5,720 nt of DNA from Alphaproteobacteria bacterium (GTDB lineage: Bacteria; Pseudomonadota; Alphaproteobacteria; Puniceispirillales; Puniceispirillaceae), in contig JAACDT010000158.1 of assembly GCA_009936885.1 (NCBI GenBank), positions 1 to 5,720 of the forward strand. Direction: 5' to 3'. Under the pieces are notes generated by a model. The model searched no databases and was not told where the DNA came from. It saw only the letters and a program-made list of their open reading frames with translations. Each line of letters begins with the position of its first letter. The first letter of the stretch is position 1. The position numbers were made by a program, and so were the translations under genes. Below are positions 5,703 to 5,720 of the stretch, piece by piece.

Positions 5703-5720
5703 ATGGATTCGGAAAACAAA
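5703..5720 (+). CDS. Possible start of a divergent gene, cut by the right edge
   Basis: ATG at 5703 opens six sense codons (M-D-S-E-N-K) to the edge. GGGGGA at 5689-5694 lies 8 nt upstream, a good spacing for a Shine-Dalgarno, and the GGGGG is conspicuous in otherwise A/T sequence. The polar start resembles a soluble protein rather than another membrane subunit. The product cannot be identified from six residues. Confidence 0.4.

Overview
The window carries most of a multi-subunit Mrp-type (Mnh/Sha) monovalent cation/proton antiporter operon. All of its genes lie on the minus strand, so they read from right to left. The order is mrpE, mrpF, mrpG, a stand-alone gene for the C-terminal part of MrpA (DUF4040/MbhD plus MbhE type), mrpB, mrpC, mrpD, and then a second large proton-translocating subunit of the MrpA-N/NuoL kind that is cut by the left edge. 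Every junction overlaps or abuts (ATGA, TAATG, 8-nt overlaps, or TAA directly followed by ATG), so positions 1-5453 read as one polycistronic unit.

The DNA is AT-rich (roughly 40% G+C by eye, not counted). The order E-F-G first with a divided MrpA is the arrangement seen in many Pseudomonadota, and in the membrane arm of archaeal Mbh/Mbx complexes, rather than the Bacillus order A-B-C-D-E-F-G. The sequence style (for example NPLPHVLILTAIVVG in MrpC and HATAKITLFFCAGAI in the last subunit) suggests to me a low-GC alphaproteobacterium, possibly marine or host-associated. That is a judgement from memory, not a search result.

The subunits should assemble in the cytoplasmic membrane. The MrpD and MrpA-N-like proteins are the antiporter-type pumps related to NuoL/M/N, MrpC is NuoK-like, and MrpE, F, G, B and the MrpA C-terminal piece form the rest of the membrane module that exchanges Na+ (or K+/Li+) for H+. 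No hydrogenase, formate or quinone-dehydrogenase gene is visible, so a plain antiporter is the simplest reading, although the operon continues beyond the left edge.

The right end (5454-5702) is a 249-bp, very AT-rich region between mrpE and a possible divergent gene starting at 5703. It holds two perfect inverted repeats of identical design (7-bp arms around TTTTT) and an 8-bp inverted repeat in the mrpE leader. The most notable coding observation is in MrpD: the transmembrane-helix-5 glutamate essential in studied Mrp antiporters is glycine (G142), while the key lysines are kept. The neighbouring large subunit retains its glutamate.
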